Assembly (NCBI RefSeq): GCF_019891395.1
Contig: NZ_CP078143.1
Span: forward strand, 1,866,001 to 1,930,000
Direction of reading: 5' to 3'
From: Nitratireductor kimnyeongensis
GTDB lineage: Bacteria > Pseudomonadota > Alphaproteobacteria > Rhizobiales > Rhizobiaceae
Length of the DNA: 64,000 nt
Made by a program: the position numbers and the translations under genes
Shown here: piece by piece, positions 17,137 to 26,573 of the stretch
How positions within the stretch are numbered: position 1 is the stretch's first letter
How the letters are laid out: each line of letters starts with the position of its first letter
Notes under the pieces: model-generated
Told to the model about the DNA's origin: nothing
Seen by the model: the letters and a program-made list of their open reading frames with translations, nothing else
Databases searched by the model: none

Positions 17137-18420
17137 ATGACACTCAAAATATCCACCATCATGATCGTGTTGCTCTTGTTCGGCTTCCCGATGATGATCC
17201 CGCTCATTCTGGGCGCGACCTACGGCTTTTACGGCCTCTTCGGCGGCTTCGACCGCATGGATTTCATGGTGCAGCAGATGCTGGCGGGCATTCGCCCGGC
17301 CTCGCTCATCGCGGTGCCCATGTTCATCCTCGCCGCCGACATCATGACGCGCGGCCAGTCGGCAGACCGGCTGATCGACATGGTCATGAAGTTCATCGGC
17401 CACATCAAGGGCGGCCTTGCCGTCTCGACTGCCACTGCGTGCACGCTGTTTGGCGCTGTGTCCGGCTCCACGCAGGCGACGGTGGTTGCCGTCGGCTCGC
17501 CGCTGCGTCCGCGCATGCTGAAGGCCGGCTACAATGATTCCTTCGTTTTGGCGCTGATCATCAATGCCAGCGACATCGCCTTTCTGATCCCGCCCTCCAT
17601 TGGCATGATCATCTATGGCGTCGTCTCCAAGACTTCGATTGCAGAGCTATTCATCGCCGGCATTGGCCCCGGGCTTTTGCTGCTGGTGCTGTTCTCGGCC
17701 TATTGCATTGTCTACGCCATCGTGAAGGGCGTGCCGACCGAGCCCAAGGCACCTTGGTCGGAGCGTGTGGCTGCGGTGCGAGCCGCCATTTGGCCCCTGT
17801 TCTTCCCGGTGATCATCGTCGGCGGCATCTATGGCGGCTTTGTCAGCCCTACCGAGGCTGCGGCCATCTGCGTAGCTTACGCGCTGTTCCTGGAATTGGT
17901 GATCTTCCGTTCGCTCAGCCTCTCCGACATCTACAAGATCTCCAAATCCACCGGGCTGATCACGGCCGTGGTCTTCATCCTTGTTGCTGCCGGCACGGCC
18001 TTTTCCTGGGTGATCTCCTTCGCGCAGATCCCGCAGCAGATCCTGGGCGCCATCGGTATTGATGAAATGGGCCCGAAGATGGTGCTCGCCGTCATCTCGA
18101 TCGCCTTCTTCGTCGGGTGCATGTTTGTCGATCCGATCGTGGTCATTCTCGTTCTGGTGCCGATCTTCGCGCCGGTGGTGGATTCGGTCGGTCTCGACAA
18201 GGTTCTGGTCGGCACGATCATCACACTGCAGGTGGCCATCGGCTCAGCCACGCCACCCTTCGGGTGTGACATCTTCACGGCGATAGCCATCTTCAAGCGA
18301 CCTTATATGGACGTGATCCGAGGCATTCCACCCTTCACGCTCATCCTGCTCGGCGTTTCGGCAGCACTGATCTTCTTCCCGCAGATCGCGCTGTTCCTGC
18401 CCAGTCTGGCATTCGATTAG
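17137..18420 (+). CDS. teaC: TRAP transporter large permease subunit (DctM family)
   Basis: 427 residues, the standard DctM length, with about 12 hydrophobic segments. Family marks are AVPMFILAADIMTRG, the helix-turn region FGAVSGSTQATVVAVGSPLR, FLIPPSIGMIIYGVVS and GFVSPTEAAAICVAYALF. It carries out sodium-coupled import of the ligand delivered by TeaA. The stop at 18420 is 10 bp ahead of teaD. Confidence 0.92.
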   Translation: MTLKISTIMIVLLLFGFPMMIPLILGATYGFYGLFGGFDRMDFMVQQMLAGIRPASLIAVPMFILAADIMTRGQSADRLIDMVMKFIGHIKGGLAVSTATACTLFGAVSGSTQATVVAVGSPLRPRMLKAGYNDSFVLALIINASDIAFLIPPSIGMIIYGVVSKTSIAELFIAGIGPGLLLLVLFSAYCIVYAIVKGVPTEPKAPWSERVAAVRAAIWPLFFPVIIVGGIYGGFVSPTEAAAICVAYALFLELVIFRSLSLSDIYKISKSTGLITAVVFILVAAGTAFSWVISFAQIPQQILGAIGIDEMGPKMVLAVISIAFFVGCMFVDPIVVILVLVPIFAPVVDSVGLDKVLVGTIITLQVAIGSATPPFGCDIFTAIAIFKRPYMDVIRGIPPFTLILLGVSAALIFFPQIALFLPSLAFD

Positions 18421-18430
18421 GAGAGCCCCG

Positions 18431-18868
18431 ATGTTCAAAAGGATACTCGTCCCGGTCGATGGCTCGGAAAATTCGCTCAAGGCGCTGAAGATGGCGGTCG
18501 AGATGCAAAAGACCACCGGTGCGGAGCTTATGACATTGACCGTGTTCCGGCATCACAGCCTGCTCGAGGCATCCATGTCCATGGTGCGGCCGGACGACCC
18601 CCAGAATCTGGACGATGCGATGCGGGACCACGCGAAGGAGATCGCCGATGCGGCCAAGAAGGCCGCGTTGGAGCTGGGGGCGCAAACCCCGCGCGCCTTC
18701 GTAAAAAGCGGTCAGCCGGCGCGCACCATCGTGAAGTTCAGCAAAGAGCGGGAGGCAGACCTGATCGTGCTTGGCAGCCGCGGGCTTGGCGATCTGGAAG
18801 GCTATTTGCTGGGCAGCGTGTCCCACAAGGTCACGAGCCTCGCAAGCTGCCCCGTCATGGTGGTGTGA
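18431..18868 (+). CDS. teaD: UspA-family protein of the ectoine TRAP operon
   Basis: 145 residues with the UspA fold: N-terminal KRILVPVDGSENSLKAL and the C-terminal nucleotide-binding motif DLIVLGSRGLGDLEGYLLGS, a G-2x-G-9x-G(S/T) type, so ATP binding is expected. In Halomonas the corresponding TeaD binds ATP and modulates the TeaABC transporter. GGAGAG precedes the ATG at normal spacing. It is the last gene of the operon; a terminator follows. Confidence 0.88.
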   Translation: MFKRILVPVDGSENSLKALKMAVEMQKTTGAELMTLTVFRHHSLLEASMSMVRPDDPQNLDDAMRDHAKEIADAAKKAALELGAQTPRAFVKSGQPARTIVKFSKEREADLIVLGSRGLGDLEGYLLGSVSHKVTSLASCPVMVV

Positions 18869-18892
18869 TCGGAACGGAACTCCAGATACAAC

Positions 18893-18928
18893 AAGGGCCG
18901 GATCCGCTGGCGGGTCCGGCCCTTATTC
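18893..18928 (+). terminator. Terminator of the teaABCD operon
   Basis: Arms AAGGGCCGGA (18893-18902) and TCCGGCCCTT (18915-18924) form a perfect 10-bp GC-rich stem followed by ATTCGTC. The T-tract is short, but the position 24 bp after teaD fits intrinsic termination. Confidence 0.7.
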
Positions 18929-18969
18929 GTCGTGTTCCAAAAGCGTCTCGGCGCTCTTTCCAGGCGGTC

Positions 18970-19149
18970 TCAAACCGGGTCAGCTCCACCAATTGGCGGC
19001 GTGCCTGTCGGCCTACGCCAGATGTGCCCGAGCCGCATGCCGAGAGCGGTCATGGCGTGCTTCAGCGCCGTGGAACGGGCCTTGTTCGCCTGCCGCGCAT
19101 AGCGCTGCAATTCAGGGCTGGAACCAACGCCCACAGTGTAGTGTGACAT
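18970..19149 (-). CDS. Small basic hypothetical protein
   Basis: 59 residues from ATG 19149, which has GGAGG 5 nt upstream; the in-frame ATG 19161 overlaps this site and is unlikely to be used. The product begins MSHYTVGVGSSPELQRYARQ and contains an Arg/Ala-rich amphipathic helix (about 12-45). No family is recognised. It is transcribed away from the LysR gene at 19312 and converges on the teaD terminator. The ribosome binding site is the main support. Confidence 0.45.
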   Translation of the reverse strand: MSHYTVGVGSSPELQRYARQANKARSTALKHAMTALGMRLGHIWRRPTGTPPIGGADPV

Positions 19150-19311
19150 CAGTACCTCCATGAGAGGGTTGGCAATGTAGAGAGTCTGTAGCGCTGTGCC
19201 GCCAGCTTCTGCCGGTCAACCCATCGCTACAATTCCTATTTGGTCTCTAAAGCAGATTTACACAATAGAAATTATTCTTCCCGTTGTGTGCGTTTATGTT
19301 ACGCTAAGCGA

Positions 19312-20232
19312 ATGAGACATCGTTTGCCCAATCTCAATGCCGTCAGGGCCTTCGATGCGGCAGCCCGGCACCAGAGTTTTTCGCGGGCCGCGAAAGAGCT
19401 TGGTGTTACCCACGCCTCTGTCAGCCGTCACATCAAGAACCTCGAAGCCGATCTCGGCATGCCCCTGTTCGAGCGGCGCCACCGGCAAGTGGCGCTCACT
19501 CCCGGCGGGGCCCGCTATGCGGAAATCGTCGCCGATGCCTTGATGCTCATCTCGCTGGACACGGGCACGCGGGCCACGCGCAACGCCAAAGGGCGGGTGG
19601 TGCTGGAGTCGGATTCCGATCTGGCTGCGCTTTGGCTCATGCCGCTTCTCACGGATCAGGTGCTGGAGGATCTGGGCATCGAGCTTGAACTGCGCTCCTA
19701 TCCCGAACCGCCGCGCACTATTGCGCCCGACACCGATCTGGCGATTACCTGGGGGCGGCTGGATGTTCCCGGTTATACGCGCGAACCATTTCTGGATTTC
19801 ACTATCTTCCCGGTCTGCGCGCCCCATCGCGCCGACCATGTGCGCACGCACGGCCTCATTGCCAACAAGCTGATCTATGATCGTGGGGTGAACACGTGGG
19901 ACGAGCTTTTGCGGCGGCAGGGCACGAGCCTCAGCGCCGCATCGGGGCATCTCATTTTTCACCGCACGCAGCTTTGTCTGGAAGCGGCTGCGCGCGGGCT
20001 TGGCGTGGCGCTGGGCGACGATGTCTCAGCGGCTGCCATGCTGCGCGATGGTCGGCTGGTGCGCCCGTGCGGGCCATCGGTCGCCGGTCGCAACAGCTAT
20101 TACCTTTCCTCCGTCTCGCGTGGGCCGGTCAGCCCTTCGGCGATGGCGGTGCGCGCATGGCTGCTGGAGAAGGCGGCCGAACATGTGCGCTGGGCCGAGG
20201 ACGCAGGCTATGCGCTGCCCAAGGAGGGGTAG
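19312..20232 (+). CDS. LysR-family transcriptional regulator, GcvA-like
   Basis: 306 residues from ATG 19312 (MRHRLPNLNAVRAFDAAARH); the frame is open to 19240 but the family starts here. The winged helix is at about 8-65 (FSRAAKELGVTHASVSRHIK, LEADLGMPLFERRHRQVALT). The effector domain is of GcvA type (HLIFHRTQLCLEAAARGLGV). Inverted repeats are visible upstream (ACACAA...TTGTGT, 19260-19289; AATA-N5-TATT inside), a possible autoregulatory site. The target is not evident: neighbours are the tea operon behind and the convergent dpp operon ahead. Confidence 0.88.
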   Translation: MRHRLPNLNAVRAFDAAARHQSFSRAAKELGVTHASVSRHIKNLEADLGMPLFERRHRQVALTPGGARYAEIVADALMLISLDTGTRATRNAKGRVVLESDSDLAALWLMPLLTDQVLEDLGIELELRSYPEPPRTIAPDTDLAITWGRLDVPGYTREPFLDFTIFPVCAPHRADHVRTHGLIANKLIYDRGVNTWDELLRRQGTSLSAASGHLIFHRTQLCLEAAARGLGVALGDDVSAAAMLRDGRLVRPCGPSVAGRNSYYLSSVSRGPVSPSAMAVRAWLLEKAAEHVRWAEDAGYALPKEG

Positions 20233-20346
20233 TGAACGCGGGGCCATGAGGCAGCGCACACGTCACCCCGGATCGCCCTTCGGCTTCCGGGTTGACGCTT
20301 TCGCAAGGCTTTCAGGGTTGCGCGCTCATGCCACCAGTTGGATGGT

Positions 20347-21174
20347 CTACGCTGCCTTCTCCGCCAGCCGCTTCCGAATGCTGTCCGCATCGGCGCGCGG
20401 CGTGGCAGCAAACAGCGTGCGGGTGTATTCGTGTTGCGGATCGGTAAACACCGCATCTCGGGTGCCATACTCCACCGCCTCGCCGAAATACATCACCATC
20501 ACCTCGTCGGCTATGTAACGCACCACCGAAAGGTCATGACTGATAAAGACATAGGTGAGGCCGAACTCTTCCTGCAGGTCCGCCAGAAGGTTCAACACCT
20601 GCGCCTGCACGGATAGATCGAGCGCGGAGACCGGCTCGTCCAGCACGAGAAGGCGTGGCCTCAGCATCAGCGCGCGCGCAATGGCGATGCGCTGGCGTTG
20701 GCCGCCGGAGAACATGTGCGGATAGCGGTTGAAGTGCTCGGCCTGAAGGCCCACCTTCAAAAGCATTTCCATGGCGCGTTCACGCCGCTCTTTCACCGGA
20801 ACGTTCTCGTTGATGACCAGCGGCTCCATCAACACATCGCCGATCTTCTGGCGCGGGTTCAGCGAGCCATAGGGGTTCTGGAAAACGATCTGCACCTTGC
20901 GGCGCATTTCCGAATCCACGCCCTTCTTGCCGATCTCCACCGGCTTGCCGTCGATCAGCAACTCGCCGGAGGTGGGGGCATCGATCATCGTCATGATGCG
21001 GGCAAGGGTGGATTTCCCGCAGCCCGATTCGCCGACGATGGCCAGCGTCTTGCCCTTTTCGACCTTCAGGTCGATGCCTTTCAGCGCATTGATGATGCGG
21101 CCCTTGCCGAAAAGGCCGCCGCCGATGTGATAGTCGCGCGTGATGCCGCGCGTCTCCAGGACGATCTCGCTCAT
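20347..21174 (-). CDS. dppF: Dipeptide/oligopeptide ABC transporter ATPase
   Basis: 275 residues. Walker A GESGCGKST near residue 50, signature [15 protein letters not shown], Walker B LLVLDEPVSALD, and the peptide-transporter C-terminal piece EYTRTLFAATP. Last gene of dppABCDF; its ATG overlaps the dppD stop (ATGA), so the two ATPase subunits are translationally coupled. In contrast to the two other peptide importers in this window the ATPases are separate proteins here. It is somewhat shorter than E. coli DppF (334). Confidence 0.92.
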   Translation of the reverse strand: MSEIVLETRGITRDYHIGGGLFGKGRIINALKGIDLKVEKGKTLAIVGESGCGKSTLARIMTMIDAPTSGELLIDGKPVEIGKKGVDSEMRRKVQIVFQNPYGSLNPRQKIGDVLMEPLVINENVPVKERRERAMEMLLKVGLQAEHFNRYPHMFSGGQRQRIAIARALMLRPRLLVLDEPVSALDLSVQAQVLNLLADLQEEFGLTYVFISHDLSVVRYIADEVMVMYFGEAVEYGTRDAVFTDPQHEYTRTLFAATPRADADSIRKRLAEKAA

Positions 21175-22031
21175 GGGCGGGCTCCCGTCTGCGGCGCTTC
21201 ATCGAACACGAAGTCGGAAACGGTCGGCAGGCGGTCGCCCGTCGCGTTCTCCGGCAGGGCCGAAAGCAGCGCCTTGGTGTAGGGGTGCTGGGGCTTTTCA
21301 AAGAGAGAGAGCACGTCGGCCTCCTCCATCTTCTTGCCCTTGTACTGCACGATCACGCGGTCAGCCGTTTCCGCCACCACGCCCATGTCATGGGTGATCA
21401 TGATCATGCCCATGTTCTTCTCGGCCTGGATCGACACCAGAAGATCGAGAATCTGCTTCTGGATCGTCACGTCGAGCGCGGTGGTCGGCTCGTCGGCAAT
21501 CAGGAGCTTGGGATTACAGGCAATGGCCATGGCGATCATCACGCGCTGGCATTGGCCACCCGACATCTGGTGCGGGTAGGCATTCACCCGGTCGGCCGCA
21601 TTCGGCAGACCCACCGCCTCGAAGAGTTCCACCGTCCGGTCACGACGCTGGCGGGCCGAAAGATCGGTGTGCATCTTCAGTGTCTCGTCGATCTGGAAAC
21701 CGACGGTGAAACACGGGTTGAGGCTGGCGATCGGCTCCTGAAAGATCATGGCAATGTCCTTGCCGACGATCTTGCGACGTTCGGATGGCGACAGGTTGAG
21801 AATGTCGCGGCCCTGAAAGGACATGGCGTCCGCCGTGACCTTCGCCGTCCAGGGCAGAAGCCCCATCACCGCCAGCATCGAGACGGATTTGCCCGAGCCC
21901 GATTCGCCGACAATGGCCAGCACTTCGCGCGCGTCGACGGATAGCGAAACACCATCCACCGCGCGCAGCGTGCCGCCCGCCGTTTCGAATTCGACGCTCA
22001 GATTGCGGATGTCGAGAAGAGCTTCACTCAT
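21171..22031 (-). CDS. dppD: Dipeptide/oligopeptide ABC transporter ATPase
   Basis: 286 residues. Walker [11 protein letters not shown] near residue 42, signature [16 protein letters not shown], Walker [13 protein letters not shown], and C-terminal [12 protein letters not shown] of the oligopeptide extension. The signature has Cys where Arg is usual (GGQCQR). It pairs with DppF on the inner membrane's cytoplasmic face. One base separates its start from the dppC stop. Confidence 0.92.
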   Translation of the reverse strand: MSEALLDIRNLSVEFETAGGTLRAVDGVSLSVDAREVLAIVGESGSGKSVSMLAVMGLLPWTAKVTADAMSFQGRDILNLSPSERRKIVGKDIAMIFQEPIASLNPCFTVGFQIDETLKMHTDLSARQRRDRTVELFEAVGLPNAADRVNAYPHQMSGGQCQRVMIAMAIACNPKLLIADEPTTALDVTIQKQILDLLVSIQAEKNMGMIMITHDMGVVAETADRVIVQYKGKKMEEADVLSLFEKPQHPYTKALLSALPENATGDRLPTVSDFVFDEAPQTGARP

Positions 22032-22032
22032 G

Positions 22033-22968
22033 TCACGACCTCTTCAGCTTGGGATCAAGCGCATCGCGAAGACCGTCGCCCATCAGATTGATGGCCAGAA
22101 CGGTGATCAGGATGGCAAGTCCGGGGAAGGTGACGACCCACCACGCACGCAGGATGAACTCGCGCGCTTCGGCCAGCATCGTGCCCCATTCGGGTGTGGG
22201 CGGTTGTGCACCCATGCCGAGGAAGCCAAGCGCTGCCGCATCCAGGATCGCGGTCGAGAAGGAGAGCGCCGCCTGCACGATCAACGGTGCGGTGCAGTTC
22301 GGCAGGATGGTCTTGAACATCAACCTGATGTTGCTCGCCCCGGCAACACGTGCCGCCGTCACATAGTCGCGTCCTTTCTCCGACATCACCGCAGCGCGCG
22401 TCAGGCGTACATAGTGCGGCTGCTGCACCAGCGCGATGGCGATCATCGCGTTGACGAGGCCCGGCCCCAGAATGGCGACCAGAACCAGCGCCAGAAGCAG
22501 CGAGGGGAAGGCGAGGATGATGTCCATCACGCGCATGATGACCGTGTCCACCGCGCCGCGGAAATAGCCGGCGATGAGGCCGATCAGAATACCCACCGAG
22601 ACGGCGACCGAAACCACCACCACGCCGATGAACAGCGAGAAGCGCGCGCCATAGATCAGGCGTGAGAGCAGGTCGCGGCCCACCGCATCCGTGCCGAGTA
22701 TGAACGACCAGCTTCCGCCTTCCTGCCAGACCGGGGGCAGGAGGAAGGAGCCGCGGTTCTGCATGCTCGGGCTGTGCGGCGCGATCACCGGCGCCAGAAG
22801 CGCGATGACGACGATGGCGAGGAAAACGTAAAGGCCGATCACGGCGCCGCGGTTCTGGCTGAAATAGTACCAGAACTCCGCGAGGCGGGCGCGCCGCGTG
22901 ACCGCGATGACCGTGCCGCCTTCGAGACCGACGGCGGCATTCGGAACTTTTGTGTTTGTCGAGCTCAT
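22033..22968 (-). CDS. dppC: Dipeptide ABC transporter permease
   Basis: 311 residues, normal for DppC (300). N-terminal helix VIGLYVFLAIVVIALLAPVI, the block LGTDAVGRDLLSRLIYGARF, EAA loop near residues 205-225 (RDYVTAARVAGASNIRLMF) and C-terminal LMGDGLRDALDPKLK. About six membrane segments. Encoded 2 bp after dppB. Confidence 0.93.
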   Translation of the reverse strand: MSSTNTKVPNAAVGLEGGTVIAVTRRARLAEFWYYFSQNRGAVIGLYVFLAIVVIALLAPVIAPHSPSMQNRGSFLLPPVWQEGGSWSFILGTDAVGRDLLSRLIYGARFSLFIGVVVVSVAVSVGILIGLIAGYFRGAVDTVIMRVMDIILAFPSLLLALVLVAILGPGLVNAMIAIALVQQPHYVRLTRAAVMSEKGRDYVTAARVAGASNIRLMFKTILPNCTAPLIVQAALSFSTAILDAAALGFLGMGAQPPTPEWGTMLAEAREFILRAWWVVTFPGLAILITVLAINLMGDGLRDALDPKLKRS

Positions 22969-22970
22969 GG

Positions 22971-23975
22971 TCAGTGCCTGATTCTCGGATTGATCAGACC
23001 GTAGAGGACGTCCACGATCAGGTTCACGATCATGATGATGGCGGCAATGAGCAGAAGCCCGCCCTGCACCACGGCATAATCGCGTTTGAATACGCTATCG
23101 ACCATCCACTTGCCGATGCCCGGCCAGGAGAAGATCGTCTCGGTGAGGATCGCACCGGCCAGCAGCACGCCCACCTGGAGACCGATCGTGGTCACCACGG
23201 GGATGAGCGCGTTGCGCAGCGCATGGAGGCCGATCACCCGGCGCGGCGGCAGGCCCTTGGAGCGCGCCGTGCGCACATAGTCCTCGCCCAGCACCTCAAG
23301 CATGGCCGAGCGCGTCTGGCGGGCGATCACCGCAAGCGGAATCGTGGCGAGCACGATGGTCGGCAGAATGAGATGCGAAAGCGCCGATCTGAACGCACCC
23401 GCCTGCCCCGAAAGAAGACTGTCGATCAGCATGAAGCCGGTGACAGGCGGGAAGAAGTAGAGCAGCGAGATACGGCCTGAGACCGGTGTCCAGCCCAGAA
23501 TGCCGGAAAAGAAGATGATCAGGAGCAGGCCCCACCAGAAGATCGGCATGGAATAGCCGACAAGGGCCGCCCCCATCACCGTCTGATCAAGCCAGGAGCC
23601 GCGCCGGACGGCGGCGATCACACCGAGCGGAACGCCCACCGCCACCGCGACAATGATCGCACAGAGAGAGAGCTCGATCGTCGCCGGGAACAGGGTCAGG
23701 AACTCCTGCAGAACCGGCCGTTTGGTGACGATGGAGGTGCCGAAATCACCCTGCAGCAGGTCCGTCATGTAGTTGAAATACTGAACGAAAAGCGGCTGGT
23801 CGAAACCATAGAGCGCCTGAAGCTGCTGATAGCGCTCCTCGCTCATGCCGCGTTCGCCGGCCAGAAGCATGATCGGATCGCCGGGCAGGAGGCGAATGAA
23901 GGAAAAGGCGACGATGGACACCCCGATGAAGGTGGGGATCAGTAGCGCCAGCCTGGAGAGAAAGAAACGGAACAT
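22971..23975 (-). CDS. dppB: Dipeptide ABC transporter permease
   Basis: 334 residues, close to E. coli DppB (339). Typical start MFRFFLSRLALLIPTFIGVS, then LLPGDPIMLL and GDFGTSIVTKRPVL. EAA loop near residues 220-245 (EDYVRTARSKGLPPRRVIG) and C-terminal LIVDVLYGLINPRIRH. Inner-membrane partner of DppC. A hairpin (23986-24013) separates it from dppA; no clear Shine-Dalgarno is visible at ATG 23975, so efficiency may be lower than for dppA. Confidence 0.93.
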   Translation of the reverse strand: MFRFFLSRLALLIPTFIGVSIVAFSFIRLLPGDPIMLLAGERGMSEERYQQLQALYGFDQPLFVQYFNYMTDLLQGDFGTSIVTKRPVLQEFLTLFPATIELSLCAIIVAVAVGVPLGVIAAVRRGSWLDQTVMGAALVGYSMPIFWWGLLLIIFFSGILGWTPVSGRISLLYFFPPVTGFMLIDSLLSGQAGAFRSALSHLILPTIVLATIPLAVIARQTRSAMLEVLGEDYVRTARSKGLPPRRVIGLHALRNALIPVVTTIGLQVGVLLAGAILTETIFSWPGIGKWMVDSVFKRDYAVVQGGLLLIAAIIMIVNLIVDVLYGLINPRIRH

Positions 23976-23985
23976 CTAATACACG

Positions 23986-24013
23986 ACCGGCGACAGCTCG
24001 CGCTGCCGCCGGT
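23986..24013 (-). terminator. Intergenic hairpin between dppA and dppB
   Basis: A 12-bp stem with one mismatch (23986-23997 with 24002-24013, outer arm ACCGGC) and loop TCGC. It lies just after the dppA stop on the transcribed minus strand, without a T-tract. Confidence 0.55.
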
Positions 24014-24034
24014 TCCTGTTTCTGGTGAAGGGGC

Positions 24035-25630
24035 CTATTCGGCGATGTCGACGCCTTCAAAGGCGTGGCCGCCGAGCGGGTCCATCTTGTAGCCGGTCAC
24101 TTCCTTGCGCATGGGCATATGGACGACCGAGTGAGCGATGGTTGCCCACGGAGCTTCACGCTTGAAGACGACCTGAGCCTCTTCATAGAGCTTGGCGCGC
24201 TCTTCCTGCGAGGAAAGCGTCTTGGCTTTCTGGATCAGGCCGTCGAACTCCTCGTTGCACCACTGGGCGCGGTTGGCACCGCCCACGGCATCGCAGCCGA
24301 GCAGCACGGCGAGGAAGTTGTCCGGATCGCCATTGTCACCGGTCCAGCCGAGCAGAACCGCACCGTCGCGGTCTTCCGCCTTGGAGCGCTCGAGATACTC
24401 GCCCCATTCGTAGGAAACGATCTCGACATTGACGCCGACCTTGGAGAAGTCCTCCTGGATCAGCTCGGCCATGCGGCGCGCATTCGGGTTGTAAGGACGC
24501 TGCACCGGCATCGCCCAGACCTTCATGGAGAGGTCCGAAACGCCCTCTTCCTCAAGCACCTTCTTGGCTGCTTCCGGATCGTAGCCATCGTCCTCGACCG
24601 CGTCGTTATACGACCACATCGTCGGCGGGATCGGGTTCTTGGCGGCCTGACCAGCACCCTGGAACACGGCGTCGAGAATGGCTTCCTTGTTGATGGCCAT
24701 GTTCAGCGCCTTGCGGACCTTCGCATTGTCGAAGGGCGCAACCTTGGTGTTGTAGGCGAGGTAGCCGACGTTCAGGCCTTCCTGCTCGTCAACCTTCAAA
24801 GCCTCATTGGACTTCAGGCTCTCGATATCTGCCGGGTTCGGGTAAGGCGTGATGTGGCATTCACCGGCAATCAGCTTCTGCTGACGCACGGATGCCTCGG
24901 TGGTGATGGCGAACACGAGGTCGTCGATCGGCTGCTTGCCGTTCCAGTAGTCCGGATGCGCCTTGTAGCGGATCACGGCGTCAGGCTGGTAGGCCACAAA
25001 CTGGAAGGGGCCGGTGCCGACCGGCTTCTGGTTCAGGTCCGAAAGATTGCCGGCCTCGGAAAGCTGATCGGCATATTCCTTTGAAAAGATGGAAGCAAAA
25101 TCCATGGCCAGATTGGCGATGAACGGCGCTTCCGGTCGGTTCAGCACGAACTTCACCGTATGGTCGTCGACCTTTTCGATGGACTTCACGAGGTCCGGCA
25201 TGGACATGCCGTTGAAGTATTCCCAGGAGGCACCCTCCACATAGGCGTGGTAGGGATGATCTTCCTGAAGCTGACGGTTGAAGGAAAACAGCACGTCATC
25301 AGCGTTGAAGTCACGGCTCGGCGTGAAGAAGTCGGTGGTGTGGAACTTGACACCCTGACGCAGCTTGAAGGTGACCTCGAGACCATCGTCGGACACTTCC
25401 CAGCTCTCTGCGAGACCGGGAACGGTTTTCGTTGTGCCTGCCTCGAACTGGACGAGGCGGTTGTAGACCGGCTTCGACGATGCGTCAAACGTGGTGCCTG
25501 CGGTGTAGAGCGCCGGATCAAAGCCTTCCGGGCTTCCTTCCGAGCAGTAGACAAGCGTCTTCGCGCCCGCCGCGCCGCTCAGCACCGTAGCGGCCAGCAG
25601 TGCAGCCGCAAAGGTCAATTTGCTTTTCAT
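24035..25630 (-). CDS. dppA: Dipeptide ABC transporter substrate-binding protein
   Basis: 531 residues, like E. coli DppA (535). Sec signal peptide with cleavage near AGA-KTLVYCSEG. The mature start LVYCSEGSPEGFDPALYTAG and later VGTGPFQFVAYQPDAVIRYK, AYNTKVAPFDNAKVRKALNM and LLGWTGDNGDPDNFLAVLLG are characteristic of DppA. It captures dipeptides in the periplasm. First gene of the minus-strand dppABCDF operon; the 229-bp gap to the divergent gene at 25860 must contain its promoter. A GGAGA sequence precedes the ATG. Confidence 0.93.
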   Translation of the reverse strand: MKSKLTFAAALLAATVLSGAAGAKTLVYCSEGSPEGFDPALYTAGTTFDASSKPVYNRLVQFEAGTTKTVPGLAESWEVSDDGLEVTFKLRQGVKFHTTDFFTPSRDFNADDVLFSFNRQLQEDHPYHAYVEGASWEYFNGMSMPDLVKSIEKVDDHTVKFVLNRPEAPFIANLAMDFASIFSKEYADQLSEAGNLSDLNQKPVGTGPFQFVAYQPDAVIRYKAHPDYWNGKQPIDDLVFAITTEASVRQQKLIAGECHITPYPNPADIESLKSNEALKVDEQEGLNVGYLAYNTKVAPFDNAKVRKALNMAINKEAILDAVFQGAGQAAKNPIPPTMWSYNDAVEDDGYDPEAAKKVLEEEGVSDLSMKVWAMPVQRPYNPNARRMAELIQEDFSKVGVNVEIVSYEWGEYLERSKAEDRDGAVLLGWTGDNGDPDNFLAVLLGCDAVGGANRAQWCNEEFDGLIQKAKTLSSQEERAKLYEEAQVVFKREAPWATIAHSVVHMPMRKEVTGYKMDPLGGHAFEGVDIAE

Positions 25631-25859
25631 TGAGGTCTCCCTGATTCTCGCATGGGCCTACTCCCGAAGCCCTGGAAGCTGGCATATAAGCAAAGATCGA
25701 ATTGAGAGGGAACACCCTCGATCACTTTGCCGCCGTAAATGCAATTATTTGTCGAATTTGAACCGATTAATGCAATAAAGCACCACGCGCGCTCTTGTAC
25801 TGTGAGCGTAGGGGAAACCATATCAGCATCTAGGATCGTAGTTTCGAGGAGGAAAGCGT

Positions 25860-26411
25860 ATGAGCGGCACATGGCAGCGCGAGGTACTGGAATTCTGGTT
25901 TGAGACGCTGACACCCAAAGACTGGTTCACGGTGAGCGAGAAGACGGATGCATTGATCCGTGACCGCTTTGGAGCATTGCATGAGCGTTTGGTGCGCGAA
26001 CTCCCGCCGGAGGTGTTCGATGACCCCAAAGCTGCCCTGGCCGCGGTCATCGTGCTCGATCAGTTTCCGCGCAACATTCATCGCCGGCAGCCTGCCGCTT
26101 TCGCATCGGATGAGCTCGCGTTGAGTGTCGCCGGCAATGCTATCGAAAAAGGGTTGGATGAAGGGATGAGCGTTCCGGAGCGCCAATTTCTGTACATGCC
26201 TTACATGCATTCGGAAGTGCTGGCAGATCAGGAGCGCGCCGTCATGCTGTTCAGGTCGCTCGGTCAGGAAGAGGCGTTGAAATATGCGATCGAACACCGG
26301 GACATCGTTGCCAGGTTCGGGCGTTTCCCGCACCGCAATCGTGTGCTTGGCCGGGAGAGCGGGCCGGAGGAACTTGCCTTTCTGAAGGGGCATGAAGGCT
26401 ATGGCCAGTAG
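25860..26411 (+). CDS. DUF924 family protein
   Basis: 183 residues, the full DUF924 length. Family marks are VLEFWFETLTPKDWFTVSEK, VIVLDQFPRNIHRRQPAAFA, MPYMHSEVLADQERAVMLF and the end segment GRFPHRNRVLGRESGPEE. The fold is all-helical, related to TPR-like proteins, and the biochemical role of the family is unknown. GGAGGAAAGCGT before the ATG is a strong ribosome binding site. It is divergent from dppA and ahead of the acyl-CoA ligase gene, without evident functional tie. Confidence 0.92.
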   Translation: MSGTWQREVLEFWFETLTPKDWFTVSEKTDALIRDRFGALHERLVRELPPEVFDDPKAALAAVIVLDQFPRNIHRRQPAAFASDELALSVAGNAIEKGLDEGMSVPERQFLYMPYMHSEVLADQERAVMLFRSLGQEEALKYAIEHRDIVARFGRFPHRNRVLGRESGPEELAFLKGHEGYGQ

Positions 26412-26573
26412 AGCCCATGTCGCGTCCTGTGTTCAGGATGAGGCGCCGGCGCGTAAACGCACTTGTGGAGGTCAGGGATGAAGCCCTACACTCGCCTTTT
26501 TGAGGGGGGAGATCATCATGATGCAGTACGCTTGCCCAAACCTTCAATGACGGTTTGTGTTGCGTCTGGTATT

